A DNA stretch of 64,000 bases from Theropithecus gelada (lineage: Eukaryota > Chordata > Mammalia > Primates > Cercopithecidae). The notes beneath the pieces are model-generated. The model worked only from the letters and a program-made list of their open reading frames with translations. It ran no database searches and was not told where the DNA came from. This document shows positions 1 through 9,578 of the stretch, piece after piece. How positions within the stretch are numbered: position 1 is the stretch's first letter; each line of letters starts with the position of its first letter. The stretch spans positions 62,430,178-62,494,177 of the forward strand of contig NC_037668.1 of the NCBI RefSeq assembly GCF_003255815.1, given 5' to 3'. The translations under genes and the position numbers were made by a program.

Positions 1-1432
1 GGGAGGACAGAGAAGAGAAAGAGCACAAGGACTGAGCCCCAAGGCAGCCCAGTACTTAGAAGTCAGGAAGATCTGGAGGAACCAGCAAAGGAGACTGAGA
101 AAGAAAGCACAGGAAGGAAGGAGAAAAGTCAGGAGAGTGTGACGTCTCCGAAGCCAAATGAAGAGTGTCAAGGCAAGAGGAATCAACTTCATTCAACGCT
201 GCTGAGGGTTCAGGGAAAGATGAGGACTGAAACTTGGCCATGGGGTTTAGCTGTAGGGACTTTGACAAGAGCAGTTTTGGTGTCATATAGGAAGCAAAAG
301 TCTGATTAGAATAAGCTCAAGAGAAGATGAAAGAGAAAAAATGGAGATCATGAATCGGGACAAGTCTTTTGATAGATTTTGCTGTAAAGGAGTGGAAAGA
401 AATGAGGCAGACGCTGGAAGGAGAAGTGGAGTTCAGGTTAAGGTGTTTTTTTGTTTTGTTGTTAAGATGGAGAAATACCTACATGGTTATTATAACAGGA
501 AAGATCCAGTAAAGAGCAAAAAGTCAGTGATGGAGGAGAAAGAGAGGGGGTGGAGGGAGGTGCCTGGTGGGTAAGAAGGGGTGTGTGCACATTAGAATGG
601 TTGGCTCCTGACAGCTGCTCAACGAAGTCACGTATTACCTCCATTCGAGGAGCAAGGTGTGTGGGCAGAAGTTTCGAGCAACTCTAGGTGACTTGGAAAA
701 TAAGCAACACTCCAGCCCAGGCCCTGGAAGACCGTCTCCTCCCTGCCTGCAGCCCCAGACATGCCTGAGCAGGGCTCGAAAGCCCCCATCCCTCTGCCTG
801 ACCTGTTTCCCATGGCTTCTGCCTGCCCCACCTCTCCGCTCACGGGAGGAAAGGGCTTATGCCTCTGCTGCAGACACACAAAGACAAGGAAAACTCCAGT
901 CTGAGAGGTAGGGGGCGGGGGTCTTCCCATCCCAGGAAGCACCTGCCTGAGGCCTGGGCAAGAGCTCTAGGTGGAGAGGGTGGCCTGGGAGCAACACCAC
1001 CTGGGCCAGGGCCAGGGCCAGAAGAGGTACAGGCTCAGGCCCTGCCACCTCCACAGAGCAGGTGTAGGCCCTGAGGGCAGCTGCCAAGCCCTGGTGCAAC
1101 ATAGCTTTGTCCTGAGGCAGGGGGATGGCCTAGATGGCCTCCTACACATTCCCCTACTCAGGGAGCAGAAATTTAGGGTGGGACCACAAGGCATTAAGGT
1201 CCTCAGAGCCATTCTCTCTGGAATGGGGAACTCTTCCAGCTCACTCCAGAAAAAGCAAAGGCCAATTGTTGGGGGCACTACCTCATGTCAAGAGTGAAGA
1301 GCCAGCATCTGGCAGGGTCAGAATGACAGGACCTAGGTGATAAAATCACCTGGTCACCAGAGCAGAATAACCCAACCACACATATAGACACCACTACACA
1401 CCACCACCTGACACACAACCACACACGCACAC
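1..1432. other. intergenic, no gene seen
   Basis: Purine-rich unique sequence (about 1-600) is followed by moderately GC-rich unique DNA. Short open frames occur on both strands but overlap one another. None shows a recognisable domain, a Kozak-plus-splice context or sustained coding bias. The interval is the GJB3 5' intergenic region, on the side where GJB4 and GJB5 lie in primates. Neither of those genes enters the window. Confidence 0.6.
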
Positions 1433-1742
1433 AGTCTCCCACAGCAGCCCAGCCATCTCCACCATCACACACATTCACAACCACGCAGGCACACAGCCTC
1501 CCACACCACCCCAGCCATCTCTGCCATCACACACATTCACAACCATGCACACACACAGCCTCCCACACCACCCCAGCCATCTCCACCATCACACACATTC
1601 ACAACCACATGTGTGCACAGCCTCCCACACCACCCCAGCCATCTCCACCATCACACACATTCACAACCACAAATGCACACGGCCTCCCACACCACCCCAG
1701 CCATCTCCGCCATCACACACCTTCACAACCATGCACATCAAA
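1433..1742. repeat. 62-bp minisatellite, five units
   Basis: Five head-to-tail units begin at 1433, 1495, 1557, 1619 and 1681, exactly 62 bp apart. Each contains CCACACCACCCCAGCCATCT and a CACACACATTCACAACCA segment. Units differ by a few substitutions, mostly in the last 12 bases. Shorter CA-rich sequence (about 1375-1432 and 1743-1805) flanks the array. The unit length is not a multiple of three, so the His/Pro/Thr-rich open frames through it shift phase from unit to unit and are not a protein. Confidence 0.95.
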
Positions 1743-1859
1743 GCCTACACACACGGCCCACATACCACCCTTAACACACAGATCTCCAGGCTCACACACA
1801 CAGAAACAGTACTCGCATATAATCTTATGTGCACCCAGTGTTTACGAATAGTGACTGAG

Positions 1860-2303
1860 AATCTGTACATTCCTGGCCCTGGTAATGTGGCAGGAACATG
1901 ACCAGCGAGCTCCCTGCTCTCCTGGAGATAATTTCAGAGACGGCTGTGAAGAGTGTCTGCTGAGGAAGTGGGGCAAGGAACCTTTGGGGCAGGGGTAGGG
2001 GAACCAGGGAACACCTCTATAAGAAGGTGAGACCTGAATAAGGAGGAGGAAGCTTCCAGGTAAAGAGCCAGCAGAAGGCAGTCCAGGCAGAGGGAACAGC
2101 AAAGGCGAAAACCAGAAGGCTGCCCTGAATGTGGCTTGTTCAAGAACCAGAAAGAAGACCACTACAGCGCCCAAGGGGATGAGAGATAGGGGGAGACGCA
2201 GGACTAGGTCGCCTGGTGCCTGGGGGTTCAACGTCGGGTGGATATCAGTCTAAAGTTAATGATAAGTCACTGTAAGGTTTTAAGAGGGAAGTGGCATGAT
2301 CTA
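1860..2303. repeat. ancient interspersed repeat fragment, family not named
   Basis: The pattern (moderately purine-rich, 'gcagagggaacagcaaaggc', then 'gggaagtggcatgatct') recurs in diverged form near 7040-7180 plus 7511-7545, 14640-14850 and 24880-25000. This indicates an old dispersed repeat. I cannot assign the family with confidence. Confidence 0.45.
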
Positions 2304-2383
2304 TTAGGTTGGTGAAAAAGTAACTGCCATTTTTACCATTACTTTCAATGGCAAAAACCACAATTACTTTTGCACCAGTCTAA
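2304..2383 (+). mobile_element. MADE1, complete 80-bp mariner-derived palindromic MITE
   Basis: The element is exactly 80 bp, starts TTAGGTTGGTG and ends CACCAGTCTAA, and is flanked by TA dinucleotides at 2302-2303 and 2384-2385, the mariner target duplication. Arms 2304-2340 and 2347-2383 match at 29 of 37 positions around the 6-nt loop ACTTTC. MADE1 elements are non-autonomous relatives of Hsmar1 and the source of the primate mir-548 family. Whether this copy is transcribed or processed is unknown. Confidence 0.95.
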
Positions 2384-2469
2384 TAGATCATTAAAACACT
2401 ACTTCGGCTAGAAGCAACCATGGGAAAAGATGTTATTGCAATCCTCAGAGTGGTGAAGGCATTTCTAGT

Positions 2470-3320
2470 GACAACAAAACCCAAAGGCCATAAAAGATGA
2501 TTTTAATACACTGGACTACATAAAACATGTTTAATTCTGTATGGCAAAACCGTGCCATCTATAAAGTCAAATTACAGGTGCCAAACAGTAGAGGCGGAAG
2601 AAATCCTTTCTATTTGTATCACAGACAGAGGGCTTGTTTCTTTAGTGTGTAAAGAGCTCCTGAGCAAAAAATAATAAAAGTCAACCATCCAATAGAAAAA
2701 TGGGCAAAGGCAAAGGACTGTTCACAGGATGACAAAAAAAGCGGCTCTTAAATATACGAAAAGATGCTCAATCTCACTCATCCCAAGAGACATGCACAAT
2801 AAAGGATAATGAGCTATCACTGACAAAGATCATAAAGTTTGATAACACTCTCTATTGGTAAGGATATGGGGATACAGGCACTCCCTTGTCTCTTGGAGTG
2901 CAAACTGAAACACCTGTGAAGACGATTAGGCAACATCTATCAAAATTTTAAATCCACATACAACTTTAAGGCAAAAATTCCACTTGTAGGAATATACCCT
3001 ATAAATACAATTTTCAAATGTGTTAAATAATGATTATCTAAGGATATTCACTGCAATTGTGTTTGTAATAGAGTGAAACAAAAGACTAGAAGCAGCCTTA
3101 ATTTTCATCAGAGTAAGACTGATTAAATATATTGTAGTACATATACTATTCAGCTGTTTTTAAAATGAGAGAGCAATATCAACTGATGGGAGAAACGTCT
3201 CATATTTTGTTAAATGAAAAAAGCAAAGTGCAGAAGAGTGCAGATAGCATAGCATACTTCCATAGGTTAAATGTGAAAAGAATATATAGTTGAATATGAA
3301 CGGGCGATTTGAAAATGAAA
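2470..3320 (+). mobile_element. L1M fragment, ORF2 C-terminal end and 3' UTR
   Basis: Diverged L1 3' sequence with typical features: an A-rich strand, the segment reading 'catccaatagaaaaatgggcaaag' near 2687, 'aatataccctataaatac' near 2992, and 'actattcagctgttttt' near 3147. Frames are broken. It is truncated at the 5' end. Confidence 0.75.
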
Positions 3321-3373
3321 ACAAGAAACTAGGGACCCTGGTGTTCAGGTAAGCAGCTCCGGTTACAGTCTCG
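3053..3373 (+). repeat. local duplication, copy A (partner 4546-4873)
   Basis: About 320 bp runs from the L1 3' end through 45 bp of non-L1 flank ('actagggaccctggtgttca'). It recurs at 4546-4873 in the same orientation, 1494-1502 bp downstream. The flanking unique sequence is copied too, so this is a duplication and not two independent L1 insertions. Confidence 0.93.
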
Positions 3374-3984
3374 TGTTCAGGGAGAAGTCACGTCCGCTGT
3401 TGGAAATGTGTGAATCATCAGTGAGTGGGATGGTGTCTAGATCCCCAGGACTGGGTGAGCTCATCTGGAAAGGAAGAGACTGGTCCCTGGGACATGCCCA
3501 CCTTAGAGGCCAGGATGTGAGGCCTGCGGTATCAAGAAAGCACAGGGAAGAAAGTGTTTCTAGAAGGAAGGAGTGGCACATTGTCCCAGGTGCTTCTGAA
3601 GGTCAAGGGGCATGGGGACAGAGGTGTGATTGCTGGATTTAGCATTACAGAGATGCATGGAGACCTTGACAGGCCGTTTTTAGTGACATGGTAGGGACAG
3701 GAACATTGCTCAAATGAGTCGAAAAATGACTAGGAGGGGAGGTAGAGGGGAGCAAGTCTTGCTCTGACAGGGAGCAGAGCAGCAGGCGGCAGAGTCTGGG
3801 GCCCCACACCATCATGCTCACTCCCACACCGCCCATGCATAGAACATGGCACACGCACCTGGGCCACCTGGCACTCCTCAATCTCAGCAAAGATTTTCAA
3901 GGGCCACGACCCCAGTGAGTACAAAGGGAGCCTCTGCTCTGTGACTTTTCTGTATCTGGAAGCAACACTGCTGAGGCCTCCAGA
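3374..3984. other. intergenic, no gene seen
   Basis: Unique sequence between the duplication copy and an MIR. Open frames on both strands are short and overlapping, with no recognisable domain. Confidence 0.5.
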
Positions 3985-4130
3985 GCTAGGTCTACTGCTT
4001 ACTATCTGTGTGACCCTGAGCGAGTCACCTCACCCGTGTGTGCTTCAGCTGTCTCCTTCATAAAAGCAGGAAGGATTGGACCTTCCTCATCTGGATGCTG
4101 TGAGCATATGGGACAGTGTCAGGTACAAAG
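3985..4130 (-). repeat. MIR SINE fragment
   Basis: It resembles the reverse complement of the MIR core ('tgtgaccctgagcgagtcac' followed by a diverged 'cttcagctgtctccttcat'). Confidence 0.6.
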
Positions 4131-4545
4131 ATGCCGCTGGGCTCCCAACTCAGTGCTCATTCCCTACCAAAATGAGTAGGAGGAGGGTGACCATAATTGA
4201 TGCTCCTAACTTTGGGGCATTTTTTAAAGTAAAAGGGGGCATTGTTAATGATGCCAGCACTGCAGGCATAAACCAATACAGTCCTGGGCAAACACCGTGT
4301 GGAGCCACCATAGTGCCAGCAATATCACCTCTGTGGAGGCAGGACTCGGGCCTCACCCTAAGATCCAGGGACTCCCAGGGAGGCTGGCAACCCTGGGGTT
4401 TTCCAGAAAAGGCTGAAGCGCTGCAGGCTCTTATTAGTTCCCAGTCATGACACGCTAGTAAATAAGACAACGCATCCTTATCCCCAGGGCACAGCCCAGC
4501 CCCACCCCAGCCGCAGACCCACCTGCTTTGGCAGGGGCTAGTTAT

Positions 4546-4873
4546 TGCAATGGCATTTGTAATAGAATGAAATAAAAGACTAGAAACAGCCTTAATTTTT
4601 ATCAGAGTAGAACTGATTAAATATATGACAGTACATATACTATTCAGCTGTTTTTAAAATGAGAGAGCAAGGCAGCTCTATATCGACTGATGGGATAAAT
4701 GTCATATTTTGCTAAATGAAAAAAAGCAAAGTGCAGAAGAGTGTTGATAGCATACTTCCATAGGTTAAATGTAAAAAAGAGGACTATATAGTTGAATATG
4801 AACAGGCAATTCGTGAATGAAAACAAGAAACTAGGGACCCTGGTGTTCAGGTAGGCAGCTCCGGTTGCAGTCT
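4546..4873 (+). repeat. local duplication, copy B (partner 3053-3373)
   Basis: Second copy of the L1-tail-plus-flank segment. It has small indels relative to copy A, including extra bases near 4672 and 4780, and loss of some bases near 4700. It ends at 'ggttgcagtct', and the CpG-rich GJB3 promoter region starts within about 100 bp. Which copy is ancestral cannot be decided with certainty. Copy A continues upstream into more L1, so it is the likely source. Confidence 0.93.
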
Positions 4874-4939
4874 GCCCTTCTGAGTCACTCCAGGCGGTGA
4901 CCTCCCCCACTCCGCCCTCATTCCTGCACGTCTTTCCTG

Positions 4940-5457
4940 GCACAGGACTCACTGTGCCCCTTCCCGCTGTGGGTACAAGGTCTGCCCCCGACCCCGGCTC
5001 TCCAAAGCGCACCGACCTCCCTGGAGGCCGAGGTGGAGGGCCCGTCCCACCGGGGGACCGGGCTGGGCCGGAAGCGGGCACGGTACCCGCGGCAAACTAG
5101 CGAGGGCGAGTCCTGATTGCAGTCGGACCTGCCGCCGCGGCACTTAACAGTTGGCAGAGTGCTTCCCGCCCCTGATCTCATTGGAGCCTTCGGATGGCCC
5201 TGCCCACGATCACCGATGCCCCCATTTCACGCCTGAGGAAGCGGAGGCTCAGACGGGCCACCAGCCCCTCCGGAGGCTGGCCCGGGAGCACCTGGCAGCG
5301 TGGGGTCTAGGAGCCGGCTCCCTCCTGCTCCCTCCTCCGCGCCGCCCGAGGTGTGCCCGCCGTCCGTGTGCACCACTGCTGAGCCCAGCTCCGGCGCCCT
5401 CGCCTCTGCCGTGGGCCCCGGGGACGCGGGCTCAGGCCTCCGCGTTGGCCGCTGCAG
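4940..5457 (+). promoter_or_regulatory. GJB3: GJB3 promoter region and candidate non-coding exon 1
   Basis: From about 4970 to 5660 the sequence is markedly CpG-rich compared with its surroundings, as expected for a housekeeping-like promoter. The interval ends in a canonical splice donor, CAG|GTAAGC, with GT at 5458-5459. GC boxes follow at about 5470-5495. Connexin genes usually have one non-coding exon spliced to an intronless coding exon, and this is the best donor upstream of the acceptor at 8739-8740. I see no clear TATA box, so the transcription start is not placed. Exon 1 is inferred, not proven. Confidence 0.6.
5140..5262 (+). repeat. MIR SINE inside the GJB3 exon 1/promoter region
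   Basis: The order 'gatctcattggagcct', 'cccatttcacgcctgaggaa' and 'gcggaggctcag' follows the sense MIR core, including the part that normally reads ATGAGGAAACTGAGGCTCAG. The copy has become GC- and CpG-rich like its surroundings. Confidence 0.7.
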
Positions 5458-6119
5458 GTAAGCGCTGGACCGGGCGGGGCCAGGCGGGGCGGGACCCTCA
5501 GGGGCGTCGAGCGCTCCCGGCGACCCCCTGCGGCAGGGCTGGGGCTTGAGCCTGCCAGTGCGCTGGGATGGGGCGCGAGGACGGGATGCGGGGACCCCTC
5601 TCCGGTGCCTCCCAATCCGCCCTCTCACCTGTCAATTCTGGGCCCGCTAGGGGCCCCGGCTGCGGGAAGGTTCCGAGACACCCCCTCGCCCAGTCCGAAA
5701 GCTCCCAAGCTGCCTGGGATGGAGGGAAACTGGGGAGGAAAGGGAGCTTTATCCTTAGGGGACATTGTGGGGCGGGAGGCAAAGCTGGGCACAGTACAGT
5801 CTGGGGGTCTGGGGAAAAACGGTTGCGCTGGGAGCTGGCTTTGTAGGGCAGCTGGGGGAACCAGAACTGGCTCCACCAGTCCCCAGCCTAGACTTGGGAA
5901 GGAAATTCTTTGCCTGTGAGGCTCCTCCCTGGGGTGTGTCAAGAGGGACTGGGCAGACAGCGCCCAAGGGTGGAAGGTGGGGGCTCAGGAGGGAGCTGCA
6001 CCCCGGTGGGCAGCCATGGGAGGGTGTCAGGTGGAAGCAGCCGTCAGGGTCCCTCTCCTCTCTCCGTCCGGACAGACGGGGCTCCAGCCTCCACTTCAGT
6101 TCTTGTGAACTCCCACCAC

Positions 6120-6305
6120 GTGAGTGGCAGACCTGGGAGGGAATAGTCTCAGGATTCTCACCACAGCCCGGGAAAGTAGGAATTATTTCCCTTTAGAGAT
6201 AAGTAAATAGGGTCAATGAGATTAGGAAATTCTTGGAAGTCGCCCAGCTACTAAGTGGCCCAGCCGAGGTTTGAATCCAGGTGGAACTCGGTGTTCAGTG
6301 CTATC
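6120..6305 (+). repeat. MIR SINE
   Basis: Sense MIR 3' core: a diverged 'cctttagagataagtaaata', then 'cgcccagctactaagtggcc' and 'aggtttgaatccaggtgga'. Confidence 0.75.
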
Positions 6306-6591
6306 CCACTGCCTTCCCGCACCACCAGGGCTTGGAAGGAGCAGAATAGGGAAGAAGAGGAGGCTTTCCAGGAATGAGGTCTTCCCAATCGCCCCATCCT
6401 GCCCAGACTGTGATTCCCAGAGGAAACGCAGCCAGGAGAGCCAGGTGCTGAGAAGGAACTCCCTCTCTCCCTCTCTCCAGTGTAGGGAAGTCTTTCCCCC
6501 AATCCCCCCACCAGGCTGCCCCCAACCAGGATCCTGCGCACCCTCCTGTCCCCTCCCTCCAAGCTGCCTAGCTGAGAACTCAGCATCCATT

Positions 6592-6763
6592 TGTTTACCC
6601 ATTCAGCATTGAGTGCCTACTATGTGCCAAGCACTGGGCACTAAATATAAAGCAAGACCAAGTTGACATTCTAGAGGGGGAGCCAGATAATAAATAAGAC
6701 CAAAAAAAAGGACAAAGTATTTAATTTCAGATAGTGACTAAGTGCTATAAAGAAAACAAAGAG
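6592..6763 (+). repeat. ancient interspersed repeat fragment, family not named
   Basis: It contains 'gagtgcctactatgtgccaa' followed by 'gttgacattctagaggggga', a pattern of a very old mammalian dispersed repeat. A similar passage occurs near 34810-34930. Family assignment is uncertain. Confidence 0.5.
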
Positions 6764-6938
6764 GGCTGGAAAAATTAGCCGGGCATGGTGGTGCACACGT
6801 GTGGCCCCAGCTACTCAGGGGGCTGAGGTAGGAGGATCCCTTGAGCCTGGGAAGCAGAGGTTGCAGTGAGCCAAGGTCGCACCACTGCACTCCAGCCTGG
6901 GTGACAGAGCAAGACCTTGTCTCAAAAGAAAGAAAGGG
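6764..6938 (+). mobile_element. Alu, 5'-truncated (right part)
   Basis: It begins abruptly at 'aaaattagccgggcatggtg' and continues through the Alu right arm to 'acagagcaagaccttgtctc' and a short A-rich tail. Confidence 0.9.
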
Positions 6939-7186
6939 GACAGGAACAGAGAGACAGAAGCAGGGGCTCTTCAGACCCAGGGTAATCTGGAGAGGCCTCT
7001 AAAGAGATGAGGTTTGAGCAGAGGCCTGTGTGATGAGAAGGGTCTACCCATGTGAGGTTCTGGAGGAAGAGCATTCCAGACAGAAGGAATCAATAAAAAA
7101 CCCCCAAGGCTCTTATTCCAGTGTGGCAGGGTGAAAATGTCGAATCTGGGGTTTTGCTAAGCCTAGCAAGAAGCTAGTAAAGTCTT

Positions 7187-7493
7187 GGCCGGGCGCGGTG
7201 GCTCAAGCCTGTAATCCCAGCACTTTGGGAGGCCGAGACGGGCGGATCACGAGGTCAGGAGATCGAGACCATCCTGGCTAACACGGTGAAACCCCGTCTC
7301 TACTAAAAAATACAAAAAACTAGCCGGGCGCGGTGGCGGGCGCCTGTAGTCCCAGCTACTCAGGAGGCTGAGGCAGGAGAATGGCGTGAACCCGGGAGGC
7401 GGAGCTTGCAGTGAGCAGAGATCCGGCCACTGCACTCCAGCCTGGGCGGCAGAGCGAGACTCCGTCTCAAAAAAAAAAAAAAAAAAAAAAAAA
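7187..7493 (+). mobile_element. AluY, full length, young
   Basis: Complete dimeric Alu starting GGCCGGGCGCGGTGGCTC, with a long pure poly(A) tail. It is flanked by a perfect 17-bp target duplication (7170-7186 and 7494-7510). The right arm reads GATCCGGCCAC where the human AluY consensus has GATCGCGCCAC, a mark of Old World monkey AluY lineages as I recall them. Confidence 0.97.
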
Positions 7494-8024
7494 GAAGCTA
7501 GTAAAGTCTTAAACAAGGGAGTGGCATGAACTGATTTAATGGACTCTAGGAGCACAGGGGGAAGGTGAAAAGCTAGTAAAGAGGTCATAATACAGGCCAG
7601 AGTAATGGTGGTTTGGGGCAGGGTGGTGGCCTCGCAGGCATCACACTTGCTCAGAGGTGCAAATCCGCTCCAGGGGGAGTCACACGCACACAGGCCCACA
7701 CACAGGCAGGTGGGGGCTCTCACACCCACAGCAGCGCAGAAACAAGGCATGCTCAGGCAGACCCACCCATTCACACCCTCTGAGTCACTCCAGGACTGGG
7801 AGGAAGATATGTGAATTGAGGCCTGAACAAAGCACATCTTTCCACCACAAGGCCCTGGCAACCAGCGTGGCTGGGGGTGGCTGGGCTTCCCCAGGCCCAG
7901 CGCAGGGAGCAGGGAGCTGCCTCTAGATACTCCCTGGATCCAGTGTCCTCCCAGGAGTCATATAAGCCTCCATATAAGGAGTCATAAGCCTCCATGCATC
8001 CCCCACCTGAACTGGTCTCCCCTC

Positions 8025-8170
8025 TTCACCACCCAGCAGCTATGAGACCTTGGGCTCGTTATTTCTCCTCTCTGAGCCTCAGTTTCCCCTCTGTAGAATG
8101 GGACTCATAACCGCAACTTCACAGTATAGTAGTGAGGCATCCACAAAGTAAGCGTTTCAAGAATCTGGTC
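8025..8170 (-). repeat. MIR SINE
   Basis: Reverse MIR core: 'ctctgagcctcagtttcccc' followed by 'tgtagaatgggactcataac'. Confidence 0.85.
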
Positions 8171-8204
8171 TGGGGCAGGAGTCCATCGGAGAACGGAAGA
8201 GGAG

Positions 8205-8510
8205 GTGGTGGAGAGCACAGGCTCTGGCACCCAACAGCCGGCCTTGAATCCACCTCTTGTTTTAAGTGAGTTACTTGACCTCTCTAAATTTCACAGTAAT
8301 GAGTAGCCAGCATTTATGGGGCACTTACTACGTACTACTTGTTTGGCAATCGTTCAATGATCAGTTTCATCTGTAAGTGAGGAGCACTGTAATAACCACC
8401 TTATGAGGTCATTCTAAGAGATTAAATGAGATTCTGCTCACAAAGTGTTTGGCTTCGTGCCTGGCTCAGAGTAAACACTCAACAAATGGTGATTGTTATT
8501 ATCAGCAAAA
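8205..8510 (-). repeat. MIR SINE interrupted by a second, opposite MIR
   Basis: The reverse MIR runs 8215-8287 ('agtgagttacttgacctctc'), breaks, and resumes at about 8362 ('cagtttcatctgtaagtgag') through 'gcctggctcagagtaaacac'. The insert at about 8288-8361 reads as a sense MIR fragment ('catttatggggcacttacta'). This suggests one MIR inside another, both old. Confidence 0.7.
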
Positions 8511-8534
8511 GCACATTTGCTTCCTTCCAGCATA

Positions 8535-8700
8535 CTAGTTCTGGTGCCTTTGGGTAAGTTATGTAACCTTGCTGTGCCTCAGTTTCCTATCTGCAGCTTG
8601 GGAGGAATAATAGTTCTGACCTCAGAGGGTCGTTCTGAGGATTGAACAAGTCAGAACTCAGAACACTGCCTGGTACATAGTAAATGCTCAATTAAGTCAC
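8535..8700 (-). repeat. MIR SINE
   Basis: Reverse MIR with 'ctgtgcctcagtttcctatc' and 'gcctggtacatagtaaatgc'. It ends about 40 bp before the GJB3 coding-exon splice acceptor. Confidence 0.85.
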
Positions 8701-8765
8701 CTATTCATTCACACGATGGTTTTTCCTCTAATTCTCTCAGGTAGGCACAGCCCCCACCAGACGCC

Positions 8766-9578
8766 ATGGACTGGAAGACACTCCAAGCCCTACTGAGCGG
8801 CGTGAACAAGTACTCCACAGCGTTCGGGCGCATCTGGCTGTCAGTGGTGTTCGTCTTCCGGGTGCTGGTGTACGTGGTGGCTGCAGAGCGCGTGTGGGGG
8901 GACGAGCAGAAGGACTTTGACTGCAACACCAAGCAGCCCGGCTGCACCAACGTCTGCTACGACAACTACTTCCCCATCTCCAACATCCGCCTCTGGGCCC
9001 TGCAGCTCATCTTCGTCACGTGCCCCTCGCTGCTGGTCATCCTGCACGTGGCCTACCGTGAGGAGCGGGAGCGTCGGCACCGCCAGAAGCACGGGGACCA
9101 GTGCACCAAGCTGTACGACAACACAGGCAAGAAGCACGGAGGCCTGTGGTGGACCTACCTGTTCAGCCTCATCTTCAAGCTCATCATCGAATTCCTCTTC
9201 CTCTACCTGCTGCACACTCTCTGGCATGGCTTCAACATGCCGCGCCTGGTGCAGTGCGCCAACGTGGCCCCCTGCCCCAATATCGTGGACTGCTACATCG
9301 CCCGACCCACCGAGAAGAAAATCTTCACCTACTTCATGGTGGGCGCCTCCGCCATCTGTATCGTACTCACCATCTGCGAGCTCTGCTACCTCATCTGCCA
9401 CAGGGTCCTGCAAGGCCTGCACAAGGACAAGCCTCGAGGGGGCCGTGGCCGCTCATCCTCCACCAGCCGAGCTTCCACCTGCCGCTGCCACCACAAGCTG
9501 GTGGAGGCTGGGGAGCTGGATCCAGATCCAGGCAATAACAAGCTGCAGGCCTCAGCACCCAACCTGACCCCCATCTGA
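8766..9578 (+). CDS. GJB3: connexin 31 (gap junction beta-3)
   Basis: A 270-residue connexin, full length and intact. Six subunits form a hemichannel in the plasma membrane, and two docked hemichannels pass ions and small metabolites between cells, chiefly in epidermis, inner ear and placenta. The sequence shows a short cytoplasmic N-terminus (MDWKTLQALL), TM1 about 22-40, the first extracellular loop with C53, C60 and C64, TM2 about 75-95, a basic cytoplasmic loop about 97-128, TM3 about 129-150, the second loop with C164, C170 and C176, TM4 about 188-210 and a Ser-rich tail. Residues altered in human erythrokeratodermia or deafness (G12, R42, C86, F137, E183) are all the normal ones. The start has G at -3 and +4 and lies 25 bp into the exon after the acceptor at 8739-8740. 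The coding exon has no intron, as usual for connexins. The beta-group assignment rests on the short cytoplasmic loop and near identity to Cx31. Confidence 0.98.
   Translation: MDWKTLQALLSGVNKYSTAFGRIWLSVVFVFRVLVYVVAAERVWGDEQKDFDCNTKQPGCTNVCYDNYFPISNIRLWALQLIFVTCPSLLVILHVAYREERERRHRQKHGDQCTKLYDNTGKKHGGLWWTYLFSLIFKLIIEFLFLYLLHTLWHGFNMPRLVQCANVAPCPNIVDCYIARPTEKKIFTYFMVGASAICIVLTICELCYLICHRVLQGLHKDKPRGGRGRSSSTSRASTCRCHHKLVEAGELDPDPGNNKLQASAPNLTPI

Larger units (their letters stand above)
5458..8740 (+). other. GJB3: GJB3 intron 1 (inferred)
   Basis: It is bounded by GTAAGC at 5458 and a pyrimidine tract ending CTCTCAG at 8740, 25 bp before the GJB3 start codon. It contains GC boxes near 5470-5495, several MIR copies, a truncated Alu, a complete AluY and old unnamed repeats. 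No other gene is visible inside it. Confidence 0.6.

Noticed and set aside
1433..1742. CRISPR-like array
   Set aside because: The 62-bp units are contiguous with no unique spacers, and the DNA is vertebrate. It is a minisatellite.
1545..1901. His/Pro/Thr-rich open frames across the minisatellite
   Set aside because: The 62-bp period shifts frame each unit and all frames give low-complexity peptides. No start or splice evidence.
4644..5081. 145-codon minus-strand frame overlapping the GJB3 promoter
   Set aside because: Part of it is the duplicated L1 tail and part CpG-rich promoter. There is no domain.
7247..7861. 204-codon minus-strand open frame
   Set aside because: Its C-terminal third is the reverse strand of an Alu and the rest has no recognisable domain. 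Such Alu-antisense frames recur throughout the window.
8841..9422. Long open frame on the minus strand inside the GJB3 coding exon (193 codons), and + frame 8917-9567
   Set aside because: They are shadows of the highly biased, GC-rich connexin coding sequence. The sense frame is an unmistakable connexin.
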